8,598 nt of DNA from Xanthobacteraceae bacterium (lineage in GTDB: Bacteria > Pseudomonadota > Alphaproteobacteria > Rhizobiales > Xanthobacteraceae). Below are positions 1 to 7,011 of the stretch, piece after piece. The position numbers and the translations under genes were made by a program. The number at the start of each line of letters is the position of its first letter. Positions within the stretch are counted from its first letter, which is position 1. The stretch lies in assembly GCA_030043175.1 (NCBI GenBank), contig JASHYD010000249.1:1-8598 (forward strand). Reading direction: 5' to 3'. The notes under the pieces are model-generated. The model saw nothing but the letters and a program-made list of their open reading frames with translations, did not search any database and had not been told where the DNA came from.

Positions 1-47
1 CGCCGCCGTTTCGCGCGAACCATAGGTTGCCGGCCACCAACTGCCGG

Positions 48-125
48 TCACTTGCTGTACCGGCCTTCAGAGAGTCGGCCCATCCAGCACCAAATAAGAC
101 TAGGCACCCCCGTGATCAGAAGCAT
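48..125 (-). CDS. possible 25-residue micro-ORF after the glycosyltransferase
   Basis: An ATG at 123-125 is preceded on the minus strand by GGAGG with a five-base spacer, one of the best ribosome binding sites in the window. The frame stops at TGA after 25 codons. It begins 33 bases after the stop of the upstream glycosyltransferase, so it could be translated from the same transcript. The peptide starts MLLITGVPSLIWCWMG and ends with charged residues, so it has a short hydrophobic stretch. I do not recognise it. It could be a real small membrane peptide, the broken 5' end of a gene that continued leftwards, or chance. Only the Shine-Dalgarno sequence and the position support it. Confidence 0.2.
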   Translation of the reverse strand: MLLITGVPSLIWCWMGRLSEGRYSK

Positions 126-158
126 GAGTGCCTCCGTCCGGACGAATGCGGTTGCGCT

Positions 159-1145
159 TCAGATCTTGTTCAGCACCACAGCAGCGGCGAGACCAAGGTT
201 GCCTAGCAAGGTCTGTCGGCGCACGCCGGTCCGAGCGAACATCCTGGCACGCTCCAAAAGCGGCCGATGGCGCGCGTTGCAGAACAAGTCGAAGATGTGC
301 TGGTTCTCCGCGGTCATACGCGGCCGTAGGCGTGCAAGCGCCACGACGTTAAGGTCCGTCCAATAGCGAAAGCGGCCGTTCCGGAGCATGTGAATGCGGC
401 GCATGCGCGCGGCCCAGCCCATGTTCGAGCCAATCACGTTATGCCCATGCTGCCGATAGCGCACTGAAGGGTAAGCATCGTAATGCACGACGCCGCCGCA
501 GGCGGAAGTCACCTGATAGAGCCACCAATCGTGGGAGGGAACGTCCAAGTCCGCGCCGCAGAACGCTACCAATTCGCGCGCCTTTTGATTGAAGACGATC
601 GTGTTTCCGCCCATGATGCTTTGCACGAGCGCACATTCGAAATCCGGCTTTTTACAGAACAGTGGAGAGAAGCCGATCTCAATCCCACGTTCATCGATCA
701 ACCTTGTGCGTGAGCCGTACAGCGCCGGAATAGCGGAACCTGCTTTCTCCAACACAGCGACCGCACGAGCTAGCCGATCCGGCTCCCAAATATCGTCTTG
801 GTCGCAAAAGGCGTAGAAGTCGCTGTCGAGGTTTTCCGTGCAGGCCAGGAAAAGAAAATTTCCCGGAGCCCCACGCCGTGGACCAGCGATAATTTCAACC
901 TTGCCGGGTTCGAATGATTTCTGGAACCTATACAGGATGGAGCGAGTGCAATCCGACGATCCGTCATCGGATGCTATCAGCCTCCAATTCCTAACGGTTT
1001 GGCTTTCAAGCGAAGCCAATTGCTCGGGCAAAAAACGCTCGCCGTTGAGTGTGCCGAGAAGAATCGTAACGGCCGGACCTGGCGAAGGCGAAAATGTGGA
1101 CAAACCACTGTCGCTTGCGCGCGGCAATAAAGCACTTCTGGACAT
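159..1145 (-). CDS. GT2 glycosyltransferase, rhamnosyltransferase-like
   Basis: This 328-residue protein is a GT-A fold glycosyltransferase that would move a sugar from a nucleotide donor onto a surface glycan or lipid-linked acceptor at the cytosolic face. What is seen: an N-terminal strand and nucleotide-binding stretch VTILLGTLNGERFLPEQL (26-43), SDDGSSD (59-65), the metal-binding DxD region CDQDDIW (114-120), MGGNTIVFN (178-186), HDWW (205-208) where the catalytic base region lies, and YRQHGHNVIG (230-239). In the family, the DQDDxW and YRQHGxNxxG motifs mark the group often named rhamnosyltransferases, so the sugar may be rhamnose, but the specificity cannot be read from sequence. The length fits a full gene. 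There is no signal peptide; the C-terminus is mildly hydrophobic (LGLAAAVVLNKI) and may touch the membrane. The ATG at 1145 follows a run of seven G, which serves as a crude ribosome binding site. A later start would cut into the first motif only after residue 26. Confidence 0.9.
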   Translation of the reverse strand: MSRSALLPRASDSGLSTFSPSPGPAVTILLGTLNGERFLPEQLASLESQTVRNWRLIASDDGSSDCTRSILYRFQKSFEPGKVEIIAGPRRGAPGNFLFLACTENLDSDFYAFCDQDDIWEPDRLARAVAVLEKAGSAIPALYGSRTRLIDERGIEIGFSPLFCKKPDFECALVQSIMGGNTIVFNQKARELVAFCGADLDVPSHDWWLYQVTSACGGVVHYDAYPSVRYRQHGHNVIGSNMGWAARMRRIHMLRNGRFRYWTDLNVVALARLRPRMTAENQHIFDLFCNARHRPLLERARMFARTGVRRQTLLGNLGLAAAVVLNKI

Positions 1146-1197
1146 ACGGTCCCCCCCACGCGAACCGTCGCTGCGTTACCGAAGCGTAATCTGTGGG

Positions 1198-1225
1198 CAA
1201 ATTGTGTGATAATTATGACAATTTG
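1198..1225 (-). promoter_or_regulatory. AT-rich inverted repeat, possible operator upstream of the glycosyltransferase
   Basis: CAAATTGT (1198-1205) and ACAATTTG (1218-1225) are perfect eight-base inverted arms around a 12-base spacer that contains ATAATTAT, itself a palindrome one base off the same centre. The element lies 53-80 bases upstream of the glycosyltransferase ATG, where a promoter would be expected. On the minus strand it includes CATAAT, a close match to a sigma-70 minus-10 box, but no convincing minus-35 box at 16-18 bases. The regulator is unknown. An AT-rich symmetric site in GC-rich DNA fits a dimeric repressor or activator site, but a chance palindrome is not excluded. Confidence 0.35.
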
Positions 1226-1476
1226 TGCAGAAATTGGGGCAGATTCAACTTTTGGTCGCCTTTCTCGCAAGGCCAACTTTAGCCAGCATCACTGGGGGCA
1301 AGTCATCTTCGTCAAAGACCTAGGCACGAGCTCCTCGGTTGATTGCGTGAAACCAACGCGATCACACGATCGAACTTAAATGCTCAGGCCTCATCTTGAG
1401 GAGGCCGCTTCTGTTAGCGCGGCCGTCTCGAAACATGGCCACAGGTATGATCTCGCCCGCGGTCATCCTTCCCGAC

Positions 1477-1494
1477 GGGCGCCAGAGCGCGCCC
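1477..1494 (-). terminator. GC hairpin after the spermidine-synthase-like gene
   Basis: GGGCGC (1477-1482) and GCGCCC (1489-1494) form a six-base all-GC stem with a six-base loop. It begins 12 bases downstream of the stop of the spermidine-synthase-like gene on the minus strand. There is no T run after it, so it is not a classic intrinsic terminator. It could still pause polymerase or protect the 3' end. Confidence 0.3.
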
Positions 1495-1506
1495 CTTAAG
1501 GACGGA

Positions 1507-3756
1507 CTAATTCAGAAGACGGTTCCGGCGCAAAATGAAATACTCGTTGTAGGGCAGATCATCGGTTACGACCATGGTCTTGCCGCCGGCCGGAAGCAGA
1601 TTTGCGACGTCCGTTCGCCGTGACAGAATGTTCTGCGCCATGCGCTCAATCGAGATGTTCGAGTTCCACTCCATAAGATCACGTTTGGCCGCTTCTGGCA
1701 GGCGCGCCAGAAATTCTGCGGGTGTCAGGTCGCGGATTGGTGAGGTGGACGCCAGCAGGTGATAACCCCAGTCCTCGATTGATTTGAAGGCAACCACATA
1801 GGGAAAGGACTCCTGTATCGAGCGTGCAACGGCGTACTGAATATTTTCTTCGCCTCCGGGAAACCACTGCTGAAGGATGCCGCCGGGCGCAAGATGAGCC
1901 TTGACGACATCGTAGAACTCCTTGGAATAGAGCAGACTCGACGCCGCGGCCTCGATCGGAGGCGGGGGATCCAACGTGATGACGTCGAATTTCCTGTTGC
2001 TGCGGAGCAGATAGCGCCGGCCATCGTCGACGACGATGTGTGCTTTCGGATCGGCAGTCACGTCCCGGGAGTCCGCAAAGAAAAAGCCAAACGACTCGGT
2101 CACCGACGGGGACAGTTCGACGACAGTCGTATCGATTCCCCAGCTGTGCATGGCACGGAAAGTCGTGCCCATCCCGAAGCAGATGATCAACCCTGCCTTG
2201 GCCTGGTTGTTGATGGCGAGCGGAAGATGCGCCATGACCTTGGTGATCGGCGTCAGAAATGTCATGCCGACGCCATTAACCAGCAGCCGTTTGCCCATTC
2301 CCTCGCCATATGCGATGACGGTGGCTACGTGATCCCGCCGCACTTCGTGCGGCCCGTAAAACATGCCATCCTCGTAACTGCGGCTTACAAATACCGCAAA
2401 GGCAAAAACTGCCGCGAATGGCAGGACGATCACGGCGCCCTGCCGCATCGACCGCAATATCGGCCGCCTTGACCACGCGAACAGAAAGAACATGGGAATG
2501 CTGAGAACGAGAAGCGCTGCGCGCGTGCCGATTGTCGGGAGAAGCATATAGGCGGCGACGAGGGGGCCAATAATCCCGCCGGCGATGTTTACGCTGTAGG
2601 ACAGCCCGGCATTGGCCGGATCGCCGCGGGAATACTCATCGATCAACTGAGGCGTTAAGTAACCGAGCGCAAGGCAGAATGGCACGATGCTTAACAGCGT
2701 GACCGCGCTTGCCAGAACCGGGTCGATGTTCTCGCTGACCCGCGGGTCGCTGAGCAGAATCGGCACCAGCGCGAACAGGCACAACGCACCGAGAACATTG
2801 TCGGTGGAAACAAGCCGGCCGTTGTTCAGGCCGCGGCGGTAAATGTAGGAGCCGATCCAGGTCGACAGCAGATAGGTGGTCAGGATCATCGCAAAGGCGT
2901 AGATCGTCGTCTTGAGCACGAAGGTAAATGCGCGGGTCCAGGCCACTTCCATGGCCAGCGACGTGAAACCCGTCGTGAACAAAATAATTTCCAGCCAGCG
3001 GCGGGACCCCCGAATTCCTGGCCGCACCGGCGCTTGAGTTGGCGACTGCAATGCAGCGTCTTGCCCCAATTCACAGTGGTAGATCCGCCCGAGTACCAAG
3101 CTGATCGCCGCGATTGAACAATTCATCGTCGCTGCGATGACAGAGGTTGCGTGAAAGCCAAACACCTCCACCAAAACAAGAGCAGTCATGGCGGTGCCGG
3201 TCATCGCGCCCATGACGTTCGCCACGTATAGAAAGCTGAAGCTGCTCTGATTGGCGGGATCTGTCTGCCTCACGAACGACATCATCAGCGGGAAGGTGGC
3301 GCCCATCATCGTGCACCACGGCAGAATCGCGACGACAATGAAGATCGCCGATACCAACAAATAACCTGTTGAACCGGCTTCTCCGGCGTTGAGCAGGTAC
3401 TCTTCACCCAATTGGAACAGCTGCGGAACCACGAACGCACCGATGCCGATGATGAACTCGGTTGCGGCGTAGAAATAGGCCGACGAAATCTTCAATCTCC
3501 GGGCCCACTCATGGACCCATTTGCCGCCGAGCCACGAACCCAGCCCAAGTCCCAGCATGAAGACTGACAATACGACCGACAGGACCGGGGTAATTACGCC
3601 AAAATGGGCGAAAGCCATGCGGACCCAAACAACCTGATAAAGCAGACTGCAGAATCCCGAGCAGAAGAATAAAAGGAAAAGCACGGGTTTGAGGTGACCG
3701 CTGATCGCTGTAGGGCTGATTTTCGCTGGTTGTGCCTTTGATACCGCGCTGTCCAT
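1507..3756 (-). CDS. fused polytopic membrane / spermidine synthase-like protein
   Basis: This 749-residue protein has two parts. Residues about 22-460 are very hydrophobic, with roughly a dozen membrane segments in MFS-transporter style. The two halves share a motif: FFCSGFCSLLYQVVWVR (30-46) and LFTTGFTSLAMEVAWTR (259-275), which suggests an internal duplication. Residues about 470-749 form a spermidine-synthase-like Rossmann domain: a degenerate glycine loop CFGMGTTFR (526-534), an acidic VVEL (545-548), DDGRRYL (577-583), DVITLDPPPP (591-600) and TDDLPYNEYF (731-740). In classical spermidine synthases the last-but-one motif carries two Asp that contact the amine and decarboxylated SAM. 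Here only the first is kept; the second is Pro. The donor, acceptor and even the reaction are therefore open. The soluble domain follows the last membrane segment. The ATG at 3756 has GGAG eight bases upstream; a GTG at 3774, with AAGGA seven bases upstream, would add six residues. It is separated by 229 bases from the gene upstream. Confidence 0.87.
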   Translation of the reverse strand: MDSAVSKAQPAKISPTAISGHLKPVLFLLFFCSGFCSLLYQVVWVRMAFAHFGVITPVLSVVLSVFMLGLGLGSWLGGKWVHEWARRLKISSAYFYAATEFIIGIGAFVVPQLFQLGEEYLLNAGEAGSTGYLLVSAIFIVVAILPWCTMMGATFPLMMSFVRQTDPANQSSFSFLYVANVMGAMTGTAMTALVLVEVFGFHATSVIAATMNCSIAAISLVLGRIYHCELGQDAALQSPTQAPVRPGIRGSRRWLEIILFTTGFTSLAMEVAWTRAFTFVLKTTIYAFAMILTTYLLSTWIGSYIYRRGLNNGRLVSTDNVLGALCLFALVPILLSDPRVSENIDPVLASAVTLLSIVPFCLALGYLTPQLIDEYSRGDPANAGLSYSVNIAGGIIGPLVAAYMLLPTIGTRAALLVLSIPMFFLFAWSRRPILRSMRQGAVIVLPFAAVFAFAVFVSRSYEDGMFYGPHEVRRDHVATVIAYGEGMGKRLLVNGVGMTFLTPITKVMAHLPLAINNQAKAGLIICFGMGTTFRAMHSWGIDTTVVELSPSVTESFGFFFADSRDVTADPKAHIVVDDGRRYLLRSNRKFDVITLDPPPPIEAAASSLLYSKEFYDVVKAHLAPGGILQQWFPGGEENIQYAVARSIQESFPYVVAFKSIEDWGYHLLASTSPIRDLTPAEFLARLPEAAKRDLMEWNSNISIERMAQNILSRRTDVANLLPAGGKTMVVTDDLPYNEYFILRRNRLLN

Positions 3757-3868
3757 TTGCCCAACTCCGATCACCTAGGGTTCCTTGTGTCATTTATCGA
3801 ATGGGAGCAAACAATAGCAAGTGCGTTCAGCTGGCCCGCGTACGGTTCCGATCAGGTTGAGCCACTGG

Positions 3869-3891
3869 GCCCATGGGCTTGTCCCGGCCAT
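3869..3891. repeat. eroded copy of a GGCCGGG palindromic repeat
   Basis: GGGCTTGTCCCGGCCAT (3875-3891) matches the loop and right arm of a palindrome I remember as common between genes in Bradyrhizobium and Rhodopseudomonas: ATGGCCGGG, loop CTTGT, CCCGGCCAT. Only the innermost GGG of the left arm is kept, so the hairpin is broken. A related copy lies at 6808-6835. The family assignment is from memory, not from a search. Confidence 0.4.
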
Positions 3892-3895
3892 CTTG

Positions 3896-3913
3896 CCCCC
3901 TGCCCTCCCCCGC
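3896..3913. repeat. C-rich 18-mer, copy 1, lacking its hairpin partner
   Basis: CCCCCTGCCCTCCCCCGC occurs here and again, identical, at 5764-5781. An 18-base exact match in 8.6 kb is far beyond chance, even allowing for its low complexity. In the second copy a GGGAGGGG arm follows and a hairpin can form. Here the sequence goes on as TTGCAAACG and no such arm follows, so this copy is a half element. Confidence 0.6.
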
Positions 3914-3985
3914 TTGCAAACGCCGTAGCGCGAGGTAGCAAGACGCACGTGAATGCGGGGCATGACGGCACCGACGCCCGTCCCA

Positions 3986-5686
3986 TCAGAACGCACTCCC
4001 ATCATCAGCGATCCGGCACAGACTCAACGCGTGCCCCTCGAGGTTTGACGAGATCGGTTGGCAGGGCGATGCGCTCAACCGCAGACCAAGCAGCGCCAAT
4101 ATGCGATTCAATTTGTCGCTATTGAATTCGTCAACATTGAGAATGAACTTTGGTCGTCCGGGCGTGCGCATAATGCGTTTCACCTCAGCTGCAAGCTGGT
4201 TATTCTGTGACAATTCGAGATAATTATTCTCGATTCCCACGTATTGCGCGGAGGGATCAGCGAATGGAATGAAATACGCGACCGGATCCCAGGTCGCGAT
4301 CAATACCACGCTATTCGCCGGCAGCGCAGGCACGCCTACGTCAACGTACCGATCTCCATAATGGCCGCGGCCCCAGTCAAGATAGACAGTAGTGGTAGCA
4401 GCAAGGATCAGCGACGCGAGTGCACCGATAATCCGCAGCCGGCGATCTTCAAAGACCCAAATCAAGGCACCGACCGTGACGATGCCCGTCAGCATCTCGA
4501 GCGGGACGGCGTACCTGTAGTAGCCGAAGCCAAGCGCCCAGCACAAGTAAGACAGGACGACGAATATGAAAACGAGGTCAAGACCGCATGTGTGCGTCGA
4601 TGGATGCTCCCGGCGGCAACCACTACGCACAAACTTCACTACAAACGCCGCGAGCCCGGCGGCCATCGCAACATAGGCAATGGCGGCGCGCCAGTCCCGG
4701 AACGGCGGCTCTGCGACCGTATAGGCGCCCACCGTTGTCCAATAAAAAGGGTAGGTGATCAGTTGCCAGAAATCTTGCGGAACGAATCGCGCGTCGCGAA
4801 CGGCTTCAGGCTCCCAGTATGGCGACCGAAAGATGTGATTGAGGTAGGGGAATGTCGGATTCCCAAAATCGTGCCACAACGTGAGCATATGATGCCCGGC
4901 AACGGCGAGACCCCCAAGCAGCGCTCCTGCACCAAAGAGCACCAGCCCACCGATGGTCCTGCGCCGTGCCGCGGCGAGGACCGCGATAGCCCCCAATCCC
5001 GGGGCGTAGACCGCCGACGTAAATTTCAACCCGATCCCGATTCCCGCCAATAATCCCGCCCCGGCGAGGCCAAGAGCGCTTCCGGTTGTCGGCCGCGCGG
5101 CTTTGAGGATGCCCAACAGCGAGCCCAGGACAAACAGCGAGCTCGTGAGATCATTGCTCGAAGTTCCGATCAGCGACACAAACCCCGCGCCGGAGACGCC
5201 CATCAACCACGCCGCGGCGCCCAGGGGCCAACGCTCTGCTGGCCGAAGCGGACGAACGACGTGAAGGCTAATCGCAAAAAGCACGGCGGCGTTGATGCCG
5301 TGCATGGCGCCCATGATAAACGCGATGACGCGCGGAGCTTCGTTCAGGGGCGAGGAAATGAGCCCGTAGAGGATCAGGTCCGCGGTCGGGTTGAGAAAGC
5401 CCTGCTCCTGAGCGGGACCGATATCGTAGAGATAGCGATGGTGCAAATAGGCCCACGGCGCATACAGGTGATAATAGCGCAGGTCCCAATAGTTGTCGGG
5501 CCCCAAGGCGACCGACACGATTCCGGCGCCGCAACAGATCAACACCATCAAAACGCAAAGGTGCCAGACTTTGAGGCCGTCGGGGGCAAGCGAGCTTTGC
5601 AAGTGCGACCGTTTGCTTTCAACCCATGACGCGATCGTGCCGGGCGGAAGGAATAGTTGATCTTCTGAGCGACCACTCGACGACAA
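3986..5686 (-). CDS. polytopic membrane protein, probable GT-C type glycosyltransferase
   Basis: The protein has 566 residues, about ten predicted membrane segments between residues 40 and 435, and a C-terminal soluble part (about 440-566) that should lie in the periplasm. After the first membrane segment comes an acidic, aromatic loop with DNYWDLRYYHLYAPW (64-78), the place where GT-C enzymes that use polyprenyl-phosphate sugars carry their catalytic Asp. Other recognisable stretches are GNPTFPYLNHIFRSPYW (275-291) and YYRYAVPLEML (389-399); both recall ArnT/PMT-like or GT87-like bacterial membrane proteins. Substrate and exact family cannot be named. The start is the TTG at 5686: AGGAG lies nine bases upstream. 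The frame stays open upstream to 6241, but that part runs inside the cytochrome b561 gene in another frame and shows no protein-like character, so it is excluded. A GTG at 5731 lacks a ribosome binding site. It may use a lipid-sugar made by the DPM1-like enzyme at 7012. Confidence 0.75.
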   Translation of the reverse strand: MSSSGRSEDQLFLPPGTIASWVESKRSHLQSSLAPDGLKVWHLCVLMVLICCGAGIVSVALGPDNYWDLRYYHLYAPWAYLHHRYLYDIGPAQEQGFLNPTADLILYGLISSPLNEAPRVIAFIMGAMHGINAAVLFAISLHVVRPLRPAERWPLGAAAWLMGVSGAGFVSLIGTSSNDLTSSLFVLGSLLGILKAARPTTGSALGLAGAGLLAGIGIGLKFTSAVYAPGLGAIAVLAAARRRTIGGLVLFGAGALLGGLAVAGHHMLTLWHDFGNPTFPYLNHIFRSPYWEPEAVRDARFVPQDFWQLITYPFYWTTVGAYTVAEPPFRDWRAAIAYVAMAAGLAAFVVKFVRSGCRREHPSTHTCGLDLVFIFVVLSYLCWALGFGYYRYAVPLEMLTGIVTVGALIWVFEDRRLRIIGALASLILAATTTVYLDWGRGHYGDRYVDVGVPALPANSVVLIATWDPVAYFIPFADPSAQYVGIENNYLELSQNNQLAAEVKRIMRTPGRPKFILNVDEFNSDKLNRILALLGLRLSASPCQPISSNLEGHALSLCRIADDGSAF

Positions 5687-5695
5687 GCTGAGACT

Positions 5696-5700
5696 CTCCT
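5696..5700 (-). promoter_or_regulatory. ribosome binding site that fixes the TTG start of the membrane protein
   Basis: AGGAG on the minus strand, nine bases before TTG at 5684-5686. No ATG exists in this frame between here and residue 47, which lies inside the first membrane segment. This site is the main reason for choosing a TTG start. Confidence 0.6.
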
Positions 5701-5763
5701 GGAGGATTGACCTGTATGTTGCGCCATGCACCGCCGTTGTTCGCCGGAGCCCGAAACCCCGGA

Positions 5764-5803
5764 CCCCCTGCCCTCCCCCGCGTGTAGGGAAAGCAGGGAG
5801 GGG
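5764..5803 (-). terminator. C-rich repeat copy 2 forming a hairpin after the b561 gene
   Basis: The same 18-mer as at 3896 (5764-5781) is followed by GGGAGGGG (5796-5803). CCCTCCC (5771-5777) can pair with GGGAGGG (5796-5802), or CCCTGC (5766-5771) with GCAGGG (5793-5798). The element starts eight bases past the stop of the cytochrome b561 gene on the minus strand and probably ends its transcript, with no U tract. It separates that gene from the membrane protein downstream. Confidence 0.5.
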
Positions 5804-5811
5804 CCGTGCGG

Positions 5812-6384
5812 TCAGCCGGTGATCATACGCATCAGGACGCCATCCTTGCGTACGAATTGATGATAAAGTGCGGCACCGATATGCAAGGTCGCAAGACCCG
5901 CGATGGCGGCAGCGATCAGCCCATGCACCACTAAAAGTCGATCGGACAAGGGGCGGTCCGCCGACCAGATTGGTGGCAGCTCGAACAATCCGAACACCGG
6001 GATCGGTGCAGGAAAGGCTGACGTGGCCACCCAGCCGATGAAGGGTTGAACCAACAGGAGGGCATAAAGTGCCCAATGCGTGGCGCGTGCGGCCGCATGT
6101 TGCAATGGCGGAACGTCCGCGGGCAACGGCATAGGCGCATGGGTGATCCGATAGCCGAGCCGCAGGATGATGAGCGGGATAACCACCGCGCCGATCGAGC
6201 GGTGCAGATTGTAGAGAAAGTCCTGCAGTGGCCCGCCCCATTTGTTGGCGATGACGAGCCCGAGCGGAAGCAAGGTCAGCACCAGCGCGGCAGTCGCCCA
6301 GTGCAGGACACGGGCCGTCATGCTGTAGGCCGCCGGCGATCTGCGGTGCGTCATCCGGGTATCCCTTGCGAAACCGTCAGACAT
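5812..6384 (-). CDS. cytochrome b561 family di-heme membrane protein
   Basis: A 190-residue, four-helix inner-membrane cytochrome of the bacterial b561 (CybB/YodB-like) type, which carries electrons between quinol and an acceptor such as superoxide or a periplasmic partner. Helices lie at about 27-47, 60-78, 101-121 and 150-174. Four histidines sit where the family's two hemes b are held: H28 (VLHW), H61 (NLHRSIG), H154 (VVHG) and H168 (LHIG); H103 (THWALY) is a further conserved-looking His. The length fits the family. The start at 6384 has GTGAGG six bases upstream. A start ten codons later (6354), after AAGGGA, would give 180 residues, closer to the usual short N-terminus, and cannot be excluded. 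A still longer GTG start at 6453 has no ribosome binding site. No regulator or redox partner is seen nearby. Confidence 0.88.
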   Translation of the reverse strand: MSDGFARDTRMTHRRSPAAYSMTARVLHWATAALVLTLLPLGLVIANKWGGPLQDFLYNLHRSIGAVVIPLIILRLGYRITHAPMPLPADVPPLQHAAARATHWALYALLLVQPFIGWVATSAFPAPIPVFGLFELPPIWSADRPLSDRLLVVHGLIAAAIAGLATLHIGAALYHQFVRKDGVLMRMITG

Positions 6385-6807
6385 CGCAGGCCTCACCCCG
6401 GCGTCTGGACCGGTCTTCGGCCACATCCGCCACATCGAGCTCGTTGACGGCACGCGTCATCTTGCCGCTGAAATCTCGGGTGTTCTCGGTTTGACGGACC
6501 CTTGCAATGCGGTCCACCGCCCGATAGCTCTGGCCAGCCGCGTCTGGTTTGTGAACAAGCGGGCAAAGCCATGAGCTTCGCCCACCTGATTGCGCCCAGG
6601 CGTTCCGCAGGACGTGTGTCGCCGCTGCGCGCCGCGCGGCGAGTCTGGCCACCTCTCTGTCTCGCATCGCCCAGCGCCCTCCCGCCGATTCCGCGCCGGC
6701 ATTCGCCGGCTGTCCTTACACCGCGTTCATGCTAACAATTTCTCGTGAACCTGGAAAGTTAATAGGCAAGATTGCAATAGGGGCAAACCGCGTGGCGTTC
6801 ACGATCT

Positions 6808-6835
6808 GTCATAGCCGGGCTCGTCCGGGCCATCA
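6808..6835. repeat. degenerate GGCCGGG palindromic repeat
   Basis: ATAGCCGGG (6811-6819), loop CTCGT, CCGGGCCAT (6825-6833) form an imperfect nine-base hairpin with two mismatches. The flanking GTC and CAC fit the same intergenic repeat family as the relic at 3869-3891. It lies in the gap between the b561 gene and the glycosyltransferase. Confidence 0.45.
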
Positions 6836-6853
6836 CGAAAGTTCGACACTGCG

Positions 6854-6865
6854 CGATCGCGATCG
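6854..6865. repeat. 12-base perfect palindrome CGATCGCGATCG
   Basis: A perfect palindrome, 147-158 bases upstream of the DPM1-like gene, which overlaps a GCGATCGC octamer (6853-6860). It could be a protein-binding site or a methylation-prone site, or chance in GC-rich DNA. Confidence 0.3.
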
Positions 6866-7011
6866 AAATCGCACGGACCAGCCCGGCGACACCACCTTGA
6901 GTTTCGCCCCGTTACGCGGCAATCGGGGTCACGTGGTCAGCCCCTCGCACAGGCCCGCTGATTGGCCGGAACAATTCGCAAGACTGCGATAGATCGACTG
7001 GACAGCGCCGC

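Larger units (their letters stand above)
1146..1506. other. 361-base intergenic region with no gene seen
   Basis: No frame here has convincing codon use. The half near 1146 is the upstream region of the glycosyltransferase on the minus strand. It holds an AT-rich inverted repeat (1198-1225) and a seven-C run at 1151-1157 (seven G on the coding strand) just before the start codon. The half near 1506 is downstream of the spermidine-synthase-like gene and holds a GC-rich hairpin (1477-1494). A second, weaker hairpin has arms GGCCTC (1387-1392) and GAGGCC (1401-1406) with an eight-base loop. Neither hairpin is followed by a U tract. Confidence 0.6.
3775..3985. repeat. intergenic region made largely of repeat relics
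   Basis: These 211 bases lie between the GT-C-like gene and the spermidine-synthase-like gene, both on the minus strand, and hold no credible gene. A half palindrome at 3869-3891 runs straight into a C-rich 18-mer at 3896-3913 that occurs again near 5764. A weak hairpin GACGG (3964-3968) / CCGTC (3978-3982) sits just past the stop of the GT-C-like gene. The ribosome binding sites of the spermidine-synthase-like gene occupy the low-coordinate end. Confidence 0.5.
6385..7011. other. 627-base intergenic region between divergent genes
   Basis: The gap separates the divergently read b561 gene and the DPM1-like gene, so it should hold both promoters, but I see no strong sigma-70 pair. A weak candidate for the plus-strand gene is TTGGCC (6964-6969) with TGCGAT 17 bases later. 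A minus-strand frame at 6377-6667 (96 codons) overlaps the b561 start by eight bases. Its codon use is weaker than in the neighbours and its sequence is Arg-rich and unfamiliar; its last 27 codons (from an ATG at 6460) have better codon bias and might be a coupled leader peptide. The region also holds a degenerate palindromic repeat (6808-6835) and a 12-base palindrome (6854-6865). The stretch 6729-6790 is AT-richer. Confidence 0.5.

Noticed and set aside
1894..2472. A 192-codon plus-strand frame
   Set aside because: It is antisense to the clearly recognisable spermidine-synthase-like gene and has no family motifs.
4244..5053. A 269-codon plus-strand frame
   Set aside because: It lies opposite the membrane-protein gene and its Arg/Asp/Pro-rich product is typical of antisense reading of GC-rich coding DNA.
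5687..6241. A 185-codon upstream extension of the membrane-protein frame, giving a 751-residue product
   Set aside because: It runs inside the cytochrome b561 gene on the same strand in another frame, is rich in Arg/Ser/Pro without any family resemblance, and lacks a ribosome binding site; the TTG at 5686 has one.
6453..6453. A GTG start that would lengthen the b561 protein by 23 residues
   Set aside because: No ribosome binding site, and the added residues do not resemble the family's short N-terminus.
6377..6667. A 96-codon minus-strand frame just upstream of the b561 gene
   Set aside because: Its codon use is weaker than in the neighbouring genes and the sequence is low-complexity and unfamiliar; the eight-base overlap with the b561 start alone is not enough to call a gene.
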